From contig CAZJEN010000013.1 in assembly GCA_964545045.1 (NCBI GenBank), forward strand, positions 1-64,000: 64,000 bases of DNA. The letters run 5' to 3'. Each line of letters opens with the position of its first letter. Position 1 is the first letter of the stretch. The position numbers and the translations under genes are program-made. Positions 18,291 to 26,473 of the stretch are shown here, in pieces. The stretch is from SIG307 sp964545045 (GTDB taxonomy: Bacteria > Bacillota > Clostridia > Lachnospirales > Lachnospiraceae). The notes below the pieces were generated by a model. It ran no database searches and was not told the origin of the DNA. It saw only the letters and a list, made by a program, of their open reading frames with translations.

Positions 18291-19493
18291 TTACTCAGTC
18301 TCCACATAGTTCTTATTCCAAATCACCGCAGTCTTCATCGGTGCGTTCTTGCTGTAAATCTTGTCGCGATATGCTCCGATTGGATCTTTTGTAAACTCAT
18401 CTCTGTCAATCAGTTCCACAATCTCATCATAGCGACTCTTTGCCAGAAGTTCGATAGCCTGCTCCATATGGTCCTGTCTAAAATTAATAGAGCCGAAAAT
18501 CAAATGATTCTCAAACCCGAACGGCATGGTATCGAAGGTTACCTTCGGTCCTAAGGAAAAGCTGTTGTAAATGCCGTTGCAGCCCAGCACCTTATGATCG
18601 AAGGCCACTCTGTGTTCTACATTGCTTCCGCTGGCACCGATAAAGGTGGTGGCCCTTCCGCCAAGCTTCTCTATAATCGCCTTAGAAAGCTCCTCTTCAC
18701 TGTCATAGGTATTCCGCAAATACTCCGCATTAGCCTGCTCCAGTGCAAACTTCACCTTCGAAGAATCTTCCGGGCTTCTGCCTACAAACAACACCTTGGC
18801 ATCTCTATGATTCTGCATAATCAAATCTCCGATAAACATGCCGGTGGTGCCCAGTCCGAAAATCACGGTACGCTCAAAAATTTCTTCCTTAGCGATTGCC
18901 CTTGCCTCTTCTTCACAACACTTATACTTCTTCATCGCCACACGGAAGTTGTGGGCACTGCCCAAATCCTCCATACGCTCCAGCTGAAACAACATGCAGG
19001 CAAAAGGGTCCGGAAATACCATCTTCTTTGCAAAGGACAACTTAAGCTTTCCATTTTTCACATAGCCCTCCGGAATCGGCAACAGCATATCCGGATGGAA
19101 GTACTGCTTATCGCAGAACAAGCCGTCCGCCTGGTCACAGCCGTACTCAAAATAAGTCTCTTCTTCCGTGTAACGGGTCGGGTCATAGCTGTTTCCGCCG
19201 CGAATTAATACGATAGCAAAGCGATTCTGGGACGGCACCCATACGATACCCTCATGTCCGTTAATGAGACGGTTCGTACCTTCCGGAAACTTCGGTCCAA
19301 GTCTGCCCTCACTTCCCATATGCATCAACTCATTGTCCGTTCCGCAAAAGCCCACCATCACCGGCTCACAAAGCACTGCTTCCTTTTCCTCTTCTCCCCG
19401 AAGCCTTCTGCGCTTTGTATTATAAATTTCCACATCACCATACACCAACGGCTTCTCTGCATCATTCTGAAAATAAGTACCCTTTACAATCAT
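18291..19493 (-). CDS. Glucose-1-dehydrogenase-like MDR sugar dehydrogenase
   Basis: A 400-residue medium-chain dehydrogenase that differs from its neighbour. It has VGFCGTDNEL and INGHEGIVWV (catalytic zinc) and the NAD(P) motif FGLGTTGMFIGDL, but the four-cysteine structural zinc loop is replaced by YGCDQADGLFCD. The GFCGTD form and extra length recall archaeal-type glucose dehydrogenases that oxidise aldoses at C1 to lactones. As first gene of the cluster it would supply the lactone for the downstream amidohydrolase. AGGAGGAGTAGTAC lies before the ATG. Confidence 0.72.
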   Translation of the reverse strand: MIVKGTYFQNDAEKPLVYGDVEIYNTKRRRLRGEEEKEAVLCEPVMVGFCGTDNELMHMGSEGRLGPKFPEGTNRLINGHEGIVWVPSQNRFAIVLIRGGNSYDPTRYTEEETYFEYGCDQADGLFCDKQYFHPDMLLPIPEGYVKNGKLKLSFAKKMVFPDPFACMLFQLERMEDLGSAHNFRVAMKKYKCCEEEARAIAKEEIFERTVIFGLGTTGMFIGDLIMQNHRDAKVLFVGRSPEDSSKVKFALEQANAEYLRNTYDSEEELSKAIIEKLGGRATTFIGASGSNVEHRVAFDHKVLGCNGIYNSFSLGPKVTFDTMPFGFENHLIFGSINFRQDHMEQAIELLAKSRYDEIVELIDRDEFTKDPIGAYRDKIYSKNAPMKTAVIWNKNYVETE

Positions 19494-19526
19494 GTACTAC
19501 TCCTCCTGTGGGATTTTTCTACTTTA

Positions 19527-19581
19527 ATTATACAAGAAACCCCCGGGATTTTCAGTCATATATCCGACTTTCTCCCGGGGG
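19527..19581 (-). terminator. Terminator of the 506-residue protein gene with following -10 box
   Basis: On the minus strand CCCCCGGGA pairs with TCCCGGGGG (19540-19548 with 19573-19581), with an inner AGTC/GACT pair, followed by TTTCTTG. Immediately after comes TATAAT (19527-19532), a probable -10 for the dehydrogenase operon; no good -35 is visible, so the start of that operon is uncertain. Confidence 0.65.
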
Positions 19582-19649
19582 TAATGGCACATATTCGTAG
19601 TTTTATCCATATAATCGAAGTAGCACTCTGTTTGTGCCTTAAAGCTATA

Positions 19650-21170
19650 CTACAGCAGTTCCACCCGTATATCCTCGCAAGGCTTCTTCCGGAATATCAT
19701 CTCCCATTCCACCGTCTCTGCCGGTTCGAAGCGAAGCCCCGAGCAGGCAACCTGTACCTTCTCCGTGGTCCCACTTTCCGCAATAAACACTGCGGCAGGA
19801 CCGTCCGCTCCGCCGATACCGATAATCCCTACAGAACATGCGGAAACGTCGTTTGCAGACTCCTTTCTTCTCGGTGCATCGCTGTCGCATACATCCTTTA
19901 TCGTATATTCTCCCTTTGGAATATCCGGGTCAAGGGTATAAAACATCTGCGTAAAATGCTCCGGAAACTCGAAATCCTCCATCTGAAAACGCTCTTTCGG
20001 AAACTGTCCCCTTTGAATATCCCGAACGGTCAGGAGATGGTCAGTTCCCTCTATCGGGTATTGAATCGGGATACTTTCTCCAATCTCCGGCATAGGAAAC
20101 CGCGGTCCCGGCACGGAAATCATCTCCGGTATAAGCTCTAATACCAATGTTCGCAGAACCGGTTTTGTCTTTGTTACCCAGGGAATGGATATTCTGCGAA
20201 ATGACCATCCCTTTGTCGGGTCCAGCTGATAATGCTCCATAACAGCATCCGCTTCCTCGGTATTTGCTTCTTCCGGAAGCAAATACTCCTCCGGCATCCA
20301 ACCGATTCCTCTTCCCGACCACCTCCGCTGTACCTTTCCGTTGATCTCCGGCTTGAGACAAAAGTCAATTTCCATCGGGTTCTCCTGTGCAGCCTGTCTC
20401 CGTTCTTCCTTACTGAACCGCTCCTGTCTTTCCTCCCCAAAGCCCCACTTCTCGTAATAAGCAGAGATTATCTCCGGTTCTATGGCGATACATAAGTCTA
20501 CCACCACGCCTTTTGCACAAAGATACACCGCCGGAATGTACCAAGCATGTCCGTTCCAGAAAAACGTCTTCTCAAGGGTCATCTCCGTCCCGGCCTTGCC
20601 GTTTCCTCTATTATCATAAAAATCTCCGTCAAACCAGACCTTCCATTCCTCCGGTTTTCTACTTTCTGTCGCCTCAGTCGCCAACGGAATCCCTTCGTAA
20701 TACTCCCGTTTAAACGGAATCATATCATAATCGAAGGCCGACTGTAGCGTTTTCACATCGTAAAAAGGCTCCTCCATGGGGATCACAGAAAGCTTCTCTT
20801 TCATAAAATCCAGAAGTGCCTGTTGCTCCTTTGTCACCGGATTGTCCTTTAAAAAGGCATCAAAGGTCTCCTTATCCCATGCATAAATCTGCTGTACCGC
20901 TGCCAAATCTCCACATGCAAGTATCAGTCGTAAAAAGTCCTCAAAATTCCTTGCAAGCGGATGCACATAATTTCCCGGCGTAGCCGTAGGATCCACGGCA
21001 AATACCATATCCCTCATGCCATTGATAAAACAATAATGGATTCCGTCCACGCCGGCCCAGCCGATGACCTTCGCTCCCTTCGGGGTACAAAAGTACCCTC
21101 CTTTGGTATCTCCGGGTATTAAGCCGACCGCAGAAAGATTTAAGTTTAACTCACAAAACCTTTTGTACAT
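19650..21170 (-). CDS. Unrecognised 506-residue protein with IIGGADGP-like motif
   Basis: I do not recognise this family. The protein is soluble-looking, rich in Trp, Pro and acidic residues, with no signal peptide or membrane segment. The N-terminal part (LIPGDTKGGYFCTPKGAKVIGWAGVDGIHYCFI) resembles a sensor or immunity-type domain, and the middle is charged. Near the C-terminus, residues 446-466 read SVGIIGIGGADGPAAVFIAE, close to the IIGGADGPTAIF loop of the beta subunit of sodium-pumping decarboxylases, but without any of that protein's helices. The ATG at 21170 follows GGGAGGAACAGG. It has its own terminator. It lies downstream of the deacetylase operon. Confidence 0.75.
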   Translation of the reverse strand: MYKRFCELNLNLSAVGLIPGDTKGGYFCTPKGAKVIGWAGVDGIHYCFINGMRDMVFAVDPTATPGNYVHPLARNFEDFLRLILACGDLAAVQQIYAWDKETFDAFLKDNPVTKEQQALLDFMKEKLSVIPMEEPFYDVKTLQSAFDYDMIPFKREYYEGIPLATEATESRKPEEWKVWFDGDFYDNRGNGKAGTEMTLEKTFFWNGHAWYIPAVYLCAKGVVVDLCIAIEPEIISAYYEKWGFGEERQERFSKEERRQAAQENPMEIDFCLKPEINGKVQRRWSGRGIGWMPEEYLLPEEANTEEADAVMEHYQLDPTKGWSFRRISIPWVTKTKPVLRTLVLELIPEMISVPGPRFPMPEIGESIPIQYPIEGTDHLLTVRDIQRGQFPKERFQMEDFEFPEHFTQMFYTLDPDIPKGEYTIKDVCDSDAPRRKESANDVSACSVGIIGIGGADGPAAVFIAESGTTEKVQVACSGLRFEPAETVEWEMIFRKKPCEDIRVELL

Positions 21171-21248
21171 TCCTGTTCCTCCCATACAATGCCCTTATGT
21201 AATATCTCACACCTTATTGCTGTATATGCTCTCCTACAATCAGAGCTA

Positions 21249-21881
21249 CTACAGCTTTCCGAAAATCTTATGAGCCTCCAGCTCCACACCGTTCTGCTTT
21301 GCCAGCTCCGATACCGTCACAAAACGATACCCCTTCTCAATTAAGGTCGGAAGCAGATACTCCACTGCCGCTGCCGTGGTGGCATACTGTTCGTGCAGCA
21401 GCACCACCGCATTTTCCAACTCCCCGGCTGCCTCTGCGTCCATGATTCTCTGAATAATTTCTTCCGTCGGAATGTCTGCCCAGTCTCTGCTGTCCACACT
21501 GCAGTTAATCATCGGATAGTCCACCGTAGCGGTTACGGTCTCGTTTGCCGCCAGATACGGAAGGCGCATCAGCTTCGGTGCTACGCCAAGAACCTTCTCC
21601 TCTGCCTCTGCAGTTTTCGTCAATTCTTCTTTAATCTCATCCGCTGTCTTCTCCGTCAAAAAGCAATGGGTAAAAGTATGATTTCCCGCCTCACAACCGA
21701 TACTCTGCGCAAACTTCATCTCCGGAACACTTGCCTCGTTAATCTTCTGTCCTACATAAAAGAAGGTGGCCGTTTGTCCGTACTTCTCATAGGTCTTCAA
21801 AATCCGCATTGCTGTGCTGTCCTCGGTATAAGCCACCGGACCGTCATCAAAAGTAAACGCTACTAACTTAGTCTTCTCCAT
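21249..21881 (-). CDS. Polysaccharide deacetylase (NodB/CE4)
   Basis: A 210-residue NodB-domain protein with all five CE4 motifs: TFDDGP near residue 11, HTFTH (metal), RLPYL, the DSRDWAD segment and LLHE. It would remove acetyl groups from peptidoglycan, chitin or xylan-type polymers. No signal peptide is visible, which is unusual for a wall-acting enzyme. The ATG at 21881 follows GGAGGAATTGTACA and overlaps the upstream gene by 14 bases, so translation is coupled. Confidence 0.9.
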   Translation of the reverse strand: MEKTKLVAFTFDDGPVAYTEDSTAMRILKTYEKYGQTATFFYVGQKINEASVPEMKFAQSIGCEAGNHTFTHCFLTEKTADEIKEELTKTAEAEEKVLGVAPKLMRLPYLAANETVTATVDYPMINCSVDSRDWADIPTEEIIQRIMDAEAAGELENAVVLLHEQYATTAAAVEYLLPTLIEKGYRFVTVSELAKQNGVELEAHKIFGKL

Positions 21882-22284
21882 TGTACAATTCCTCCATTTT
21901 GTCGTAATACTCATATAACTTCTGCGTCCCGTTTTCAAGCAACCAATAATGCTTGATATACGGAATCAAAAGCACTAAAAGCAGTAACAGCAACACACCG
22001 TTCCATGGTGAAAAATTCGTCACCGCCAACAAAAACACCAATATGGTCATCAGCGCAAACAACACCGTTACAATCAGATGAATCAGCCGCTCATGCTGAA
22101 AGAAGCCAATTTGAATCAGAAGCGCGGACTTTTCCTTGGCAACACGCGCCTGGAATGCGTCTCCGTCCCGAACAATTCCCTGCTCCCCGGAAGCTCCCGC
22201 TGTCTTTTGCTCTTCTCGTATCCGCTCCAAATACTCAACCAGTTCTTCCGTTCTTTTTAAATACTTCTTCAATCGTTCTCCCAT
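21868..22284 (-). CDS. Small two-helix membrane protein, unknown function
   Basis: A 138-residue protein. The N-terminal ~70 residues are a charged helix (coiled-coil-like, ERLKKYLKRTEELVEYLERI), followed by two hydrophobic segments at about residues 73-90 and 95-115 and a charged tail. No family is recognised. The ATG at 22284 has GGAGG upstream. It sits in an operon between an 85-residue protein and the deacetylase. Confidence 0.8.
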   Translation of the reverse strand: MGERLKKYLKRTEELVEYLERIREEQKTAGASGEQGIVRDGDAFQARVAKEKSALLIQIGFFQHERLIHLIVTVLFALMTILVFLLAVTNFSPWNGVLLLLLLVLLIPYIKHYWLLENGTQKLYEYYDKMEELYNGED

Positions 22285-22336
22285 ACTTCCTCCTTCACCG
22301 ATACTGTACATATTCCATCCGTACCAGCGAATCGCT

Positions 22337-22594
22337 TTATGTCCAAAACGGTTTCTGGTCCTTATGAGTATAACCTTTCAGTTCTTCCCGGTACTTTGCA
22401 ATCACATCCTCGTAATATTTCTTCTGCCGTTCGGAAAGACATCCTGCCGCCGACAACTTTTCATAGCAGTCCACCAGCTCCTTAAAATCCAGCTGAGCCG
22501 CATCCTTGTAATTATTCTCCTTGTTGGACTCCATCCGGGTAATAATCATTTCCAGATGGATATGCTTTTTGGCAAACTTATGAAACAACCCCAT
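22337..22594 (-). CDS. Small helical protein, unknown function
   Basis: An 85-residue charged, helical protein (GLFHKFAKKHIHLEMIITRM at the start, KKYYEDVIAKYREELKGYTH near the end). No signal or membrane segment. The ATG at 22594 follows AAAGGAGGATTTGTATC. It begins 18 bp after the AAC(3) gene stop, so it is translated from the same message. Confidence 0.75.
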   Translation of the reverse strand: MGLFHKFAKKHIHLEMIITRMESNKENNYKDAAQLDFKELVDCYEKLSAAGCLSERQKKYYEDVIAKYREELKGYTHKDQKPFWT

Positions 22595-22611
22595 GATACA
22601 AATCCTCCTTT

Positions 22612-23400
22612 CTACTTCCACCATTCTTTCGGAAGTTCCTCCCGGTCAATCACGCAATTCTCTTCGATGGAAAACAATTTCTCACATACCTCGAATATCT
22701 TCTTCGCTTCACACAAAATACAATCCGCATCGCCGAACTTCACCGGCTTTGCAGCGCCTAGGTCATAAAAGGCCTGCTTCATCTTATCGAACTCTTCCGA
22801 AAAGTTACCGGTACCAAGCGTCCGGTTAAAATGCCGGTACATCGGTACATCCTTTAAGCTTCCGTCCGGCATCACCACATGCATTAAGGTCGGTTCATCA
22901 GTCAAACGGTCCGGAATATTCAACACCTCGTCCACACTGTGAATGTAAGTATTTCTCGTATGTGTCACACCAAGCAGTAATATCTTTGCATCAATGTCCC
23001 GCAACCGGTCCCAACAGCCTCCCGGCGGGCACGGAGATGTTGCATTTTCTTCTCCTTTTATGTACTCTGCCGCAGCCTTTCCGTAAGCCGCAATACTGTG
23101 GGTAGGATGAAGAGAACGTACTACGCCTTCTCTCTGTCTGAAAATATTCGGAATAATTCCCACACAAGCCGGTTCCGTTACCGGATTAAAGGTAGAATAC
23201 TCATGACTCATCTGCGCCCAGGTATGGGTCGGTGTCATAAACAGCCCTTCCTTCAAATACTCCATAAATGCGTCTACTACCGTATCCGCACCGCCTTCTA
23301 CCACACCGACGGATTTCATGGAAGAATGTAACATCAGGGCGTCTGTCGGCTTAAGCCCCATGTTCTTTAAATCTTGAATTAAATCTACTTTTGTGTACAT
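22612..23400 (-). CDS. AAC(3)-family N-acetyltransferase
   Basis: A 262-residue protein of the aminoglycoside 3-N-acetyltransferase (antibiotic_NAT) family. Signatures are MLHSSMKSVGVVEGG near residue 22, FMTPTHTW and LHPTHSIAAYG, whose histidine is catalytic in the family. Chromosomal members such as B. subtilis YokD and FrbF-like enzymes often have no resistance role, so the native substrate is unknown. The ATG at 23400 follows GAGAGGAAG. It is second in the operon after the leucine-rich-repeat lipoprotein. Confidence 0.88.
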   Translation of the reverse strand: MYTKVDLIQDLKNMGLKPTDALMLHSSMKSVGVVEGGADTVVDAFMEYLKEGLFMTPTHTWAQMSHEYSTFNPVTEPACVGIIPNIFRQREGVVRSLHPTHSIAAYGKAAAEYIKGEENATSPCPPGGCWDRLRDIDAKILLLGVTHTRNTYIHSVDEVLNIPDRLTDEPTLMHVVMPDGSLKDVPMYRHFNRTLGTGNFSEEFDKMKQAFYDLGAAKPVKFGDADCILCEAKKIFEVCEKLFSIEENCVIDREELPKEWWK

Positions 23401-23428
23401 AAACACACTTCCTCTCTGCTTGTTCAAC

Positions 23429-24409
23429 TTACTCGCTATCAACGTAACTGACTTCCATTCCGTTTTCTGTCGCCCATGACTCCGCATAGGAGCCCTTCGA
23501 TACGATAACCTTTACATTATCACATCCCCAAAAAGCATCCTCCTCTATCGCCTCCAACGATTTTGGCAATGTGATTCGTTCCAATGCAGAATCTTTAAAC
23601 GCACATTCGCCTATCCTGACAACGCCCTCCGGTATTTCTATTTCTCTCAAACTCTCGCACGCAGCAAACGTAAATGCCTTTATCTCCGTAATATCTTCCG
23701 GTAAAACAACACTTTTCAAATCGTAGCAATCGCAGAAAGCCCACCCGCCAAGCTCTGTTACACTGTTCGGTATCACAATCCGCCGCAACGGTGTCCCCGC
23801 AAAAGCCGCATCTTTAATCGATGTCACAGTATTCGGAATTTCAAACTCAGTTAACCCTCCGCAAACAAAGAACGCATCCTCTCCGATCGTCGTTATCTCC
23901 TCGGGTATTCTCGTTGTACGACACCCGTACACAAGGGTTCCCGTACCCTTCTCTAATATAGCGTTACACTCTCTTCCTTCGGCATCCCTGGAGGTAAAAC
24001 GCTCATTTCCTTCCTCTACCAAAAGTGTTTCCACTGCATCCATATTTTGAAAACTACAAACCAACCGAGTCACATTTCGTGGTATAACAATCGTTCGTAT
24101 CGTCCCGTTATCCGCAATGTAATTCGCATCAAACTCCGTTACCGGACATCCCTCGATTTCATTCGGAATAACCAAAGACTCCAAACCGTTATCATACATA
24201 CCGTATATATATAATTCTCCGTCCTCTATCTCATAAACAAACACATCTTCCAGAGTTTTTTCCAAAACTCCACTATTATTCTCCTCCACTGCTTCCTTCT
24301 TTCCACCTTCTGCCGGAAGAACAAAATCATTGGTAGCTTTTTTCGTTCCGCATCCTGCCAGCATCATTCCCATATATATTGCCACGCATACAATATGCTT
24401 TCGCTTCAT
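23429..24409 (-). CDS. BspA-type leucine-rich-repeat lipoprotein
   Basis: A 326-residue lipoprotein. The signal peptide ends in the lipobox LAGC at about residue 20. From about residue 55 on there are repeated LRR_5 units such as LTEFEIPNTVTSIKDAAFAG and LREIEIPEGVVRIGECAF, roughly seven in total. This repeat family is common on the surface of gut Firmicutes and is linked to adhesion or protein binding; a specific role cannot be read. It is the first gene of the operon that continues through the AAC(3) and deacetylase genes. Confidence 0.9.
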   Translation of the reverse strand: MKRKHIVCVAIYMGMMLAGCGTKKATNDFVLPAEGGKKEAVEENNSGVLEKTLEDVFVYEIEDGELYIYGMYDNGLESLVIPNEIEGCPVTEFDANYIADNGTIRTIVIPRNVTRLVCSFQNMDAVETLLVEEGNERFTSRDAEGRECNAILEKGTGTLVYGCRTTRIPEEITTIGEDAFFVCGGLTEFEIPNTVTSIKDAAFAGTPLRRIVIPNSVTELGGWAFCDCYDLKSVVLPEDITEIKAFTFAACESLREIEIPEGVVRIGECAFKDSALERITLPKSLEAIEEDAFWGCDNVKVIVSKGSYAESWATENGMEVSYVDSE

Positions 24410-24461
24410 TCTTCTCTCCTTCTACTGTAACAAATGGCCTCCCCGTTCTGTCCTATCTTTT

Positions 24462-24490
24462 AGTATACCTCGTAATACCTTCGAGTTCAA
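24462..24490 (-). promoter_or_regulatory. Promoter of the LRR lipoprotein operon
   Basis: On the minus strand TTGAAC (24485-24490), a 17-bp spacer and TATACT (24462-24467). Confidence 0.6.
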
Positions 24491-24518
24491 TATAAATATC
24501 CGTATTACAACAAAGAAA

Positions 24519-24550
24519 AGAGCGTAAATCATCTCATCGATTTACACTCT
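24519..24550 (-). terminator. Terminator of the EAL protein gene
   Basis: On the minus strand AGAGTGTAAATC pairs with GATTTACGCTCT (one G-T-type mismatch) and is followed by TTTCTTTG. It lies just past the stop of the EAL gene. Confidence 0.75.
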
Positions 24551-24580
24551 TCTTTCCAAAACACTCTTTCACCTTACAAC

Positions 24581-26389
24581 TTACAAATACTTCTCCTCAA
24601 ACTCTTCCACCGGAACCGGTCTGCTGTAATAATATCCTTGTACAATTTGACAGCCCAATTCCCTAAGGGCAAGTACCTGGTTCTGTTCCTCTGCACCCTC
24701 TGCCACACAAGCAACGCCCAGTTCTTGTGCCATGGACGCAATATGACGTATAATAATCCGGATTTTCTGTGACTCTTCTTCCACCGCAAGCATATCCACA
24801 AAGCTTTTATCAATCTTTATCGTATCAAGAGTCATCTCTTTCAACAAGCCGAAGGAAGAATAGCCGGTTCCGAAATCATCCATAGAAATACGGAATCCTT
24901 TATTCTTTAACTCATCTATTACAGAAATCATATAGTTCTGATTCTCATAAGCTGCGGTTTCCGTCAACTCAAATTCTATCAGAGAACGTTCCACTCCGTA
25001 GGAATCCACAATCTCCGTCAAATAATCGGCAAGTCCGAACAACTCCATATGCTTCCGGGATAAATTTACCGATATCGGATACAACGTCATCCCCTTTTCT
25101 TTCCATTCCTTCAGTTTTTCGCAAACCTTACGAAGCACCTGATTATCCATTTTTATTATGGAATCATCCGCCTCAAAGTGCGGAATAAAATGATACGGCG
25201 GCAACAATGATTTATGCTTATAGTTCCACCGAACCAATGCTTCTGCGCCGCAAATACATTCCTTTTCCGCATTCATCTTCGGCTGCAGATATATCAAAAA
25301 CTCATCCTCGTTTATTGCGGTATCCAAATACGCCTTCAAATGTTTTTCCCAAAGAAGATTTTCGTGCATCTCGTTTGTATAGAAATTAATCTCCGTAACA
25401 TTCATCCCGGTACCGGTTGCCTGTGCCATTTTTGCGCAATCGGCCACAATATTTCCCACATTCATAGCAGTTCGCATGTTCACAACACCACATCTGTAAT
25501 AAATGCGATAAGCCGGATCCTCCGGCAGTGTCGAAATATCCAGGAAAAAGGCTGTCAACTTCTCTCTGGTTTCTTCCTCCGGCATATCCCGAATCATCAA
25601 TGCAAAATTATCATTGTGACATCTTGCCCCAAAGTAAATCCAATCCTTGTGTGCTTCGATATTCTTCGTAATCCGTACCAAAACATCATTCGCAATCTGA
25701 TGATTGTACAATTCATTAATCATCTTAAAATCCTTCACATCAAAGTGAACAAAACCATAATCCGTAATTCCGTTCAGATAATAAGATGCCAGACGATCCC
25801 ACATCCAGGACCAGTTATAGTACCCCGTAATCGGATCATGAAAGGCCTTATAATACAATTCTTCCGTTGAATATTCGCTTCCCAGCCGGTTCAGAAAAAG
25901 CGGAGTTTCTCCAATTAATTCAATTTCGTACGAAACACGCAGTTTCTCCTTTGCGGTAAAGACTCCGACCAGTCCATCCTCTACATAACGATACACCGCA
26001 CTCCTGTCATTCTCCGTATCCATTCCGTACCGAATAATCTCTATCAAACTTTCCCGACTCAGCTGATTCTCATAGGTAATATCCTGGATAATCACATCAC
26101 ATTCCCTCAGCACTACCGACGGAAGATGCTCCGGATATGTCAACGCAGGGTCATCCTTTCGAAATGCAATACCAATCACGCACCGCATTCCAACCTCAGT
26201 CTGCAAAGAAGGTGACAAATAATAAACCCCTACATCATCATAGGTCCCGAAGGCATACCGATACTCCTTTAATACAGAAGGACACACTCCGTCCGTAAAG
26301 CACTGACTTACATCTTCCGTAATCTCCGGCAAATAATATAAGACTCTTTCCGGTCTATGTACAATTACCGTAGATGTTACTTTAGCCAT
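24581..26389 (-). CDS. Degenerate GGDEF plus EAL phosphodiesterase
   Basis: A 602-residue cytoplasmic protein. Residues 1-175 are an unassigned sensor-like region, about 180-335 a GGDEF fold in which the signature is replaced by HNDNF at 258-262, and about 350-600 an EAL domain. The EAL catalytic elements are intact: EALVRW at 383-388, VNLSRKHM, EFELTET, DDFGTGYSS and the K of IDKSFV. It should therefore hydrolyse cyclic-di-GMP while the GGDEF half may bind GTP as a regulator. It has its own promoter inside the end of rlmD. Confidence 0.9.
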   Translation of the reverse strand: MAKVTSTVIVHRPERVLYYLPEITEDVSQCFTDGVCPSVLKEYRYAFGTYDDVGVYYLSPSLQTEVGMRCVIGIAFRKDDPALTYPEHLPSVVLRECDVIIQDITYENQLSRESLIEIIRYGMDTENDRSAVYRYVEDGLVGVFTAKEKLRVSYEIELIGETPLFLNRLGSEYSTEELYYKAFHDPITGYYNWSWMWDRLASYYLNGITDYGFVHFDVKDFKMINELYNHQIANDVLVRITKNIEAHKDWIYFGARCHNDNFALMIRDMPEEETREKLTAFFLDISTLPEDPAYRIYYRCGVVNMRTAMNVGNIVADCAKMAQATGTGMNVTEINFYTNEMHENLLWEKHLKAYLDTAINEDEFLIYLQPKMNAEKECICGAEALVRWNYKHKSLLPPYHFIPHFEADDSIIKMDNQVLRKVCEKLKEWKEKGMTLYPISVNLSRKHMELFGLADYLTEIVDSYGVERSLIEFELTETAAYENQNYMISVIDELKNKGFRISMDDFGTGYSSFGLLKEMTLDTIKIDKSFVDMLAVEEESQKIRIIIRHIASMAQELGVACVAEGAEEQNQVLALRELGCQIVQGYYYSRPVPVEEFEEKYL

Positions 26390-26444
26390 ATGACACCTGC
26401 CTTTCTGCCTACCGGGCCATTCTCTCAGCCTTAATTCTATCTTA

Positions 26445-26473
26445 ATTATACTATACTTTTTTTATTTGTACAA
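26445..26473 (-). promoter_or_regulatory. Promoter of the EAL gene, overlapping the rlmD stop
   Basis: On the minus strand TTGTAC (26468-26473), a 17-bp spacer and consensus TATAAT (26445-26450). The -35 lies in the last codons of rlmD. Confidence 0.6.

Noticed and set aside
19650..21170. A sodium-pumping decarboxylase beta subunit
   Set aside because: Only the short IIGGADGP-like loop matches; the protein lacks all membrane helices and the other conserved segments.
22612..23400. An acquired aminoglycoside-resistance gene
   Set aside because: It sits inside a housekeeping-like operon with native codon use and no mobile element; chromosomal members of the family often have other substrates.
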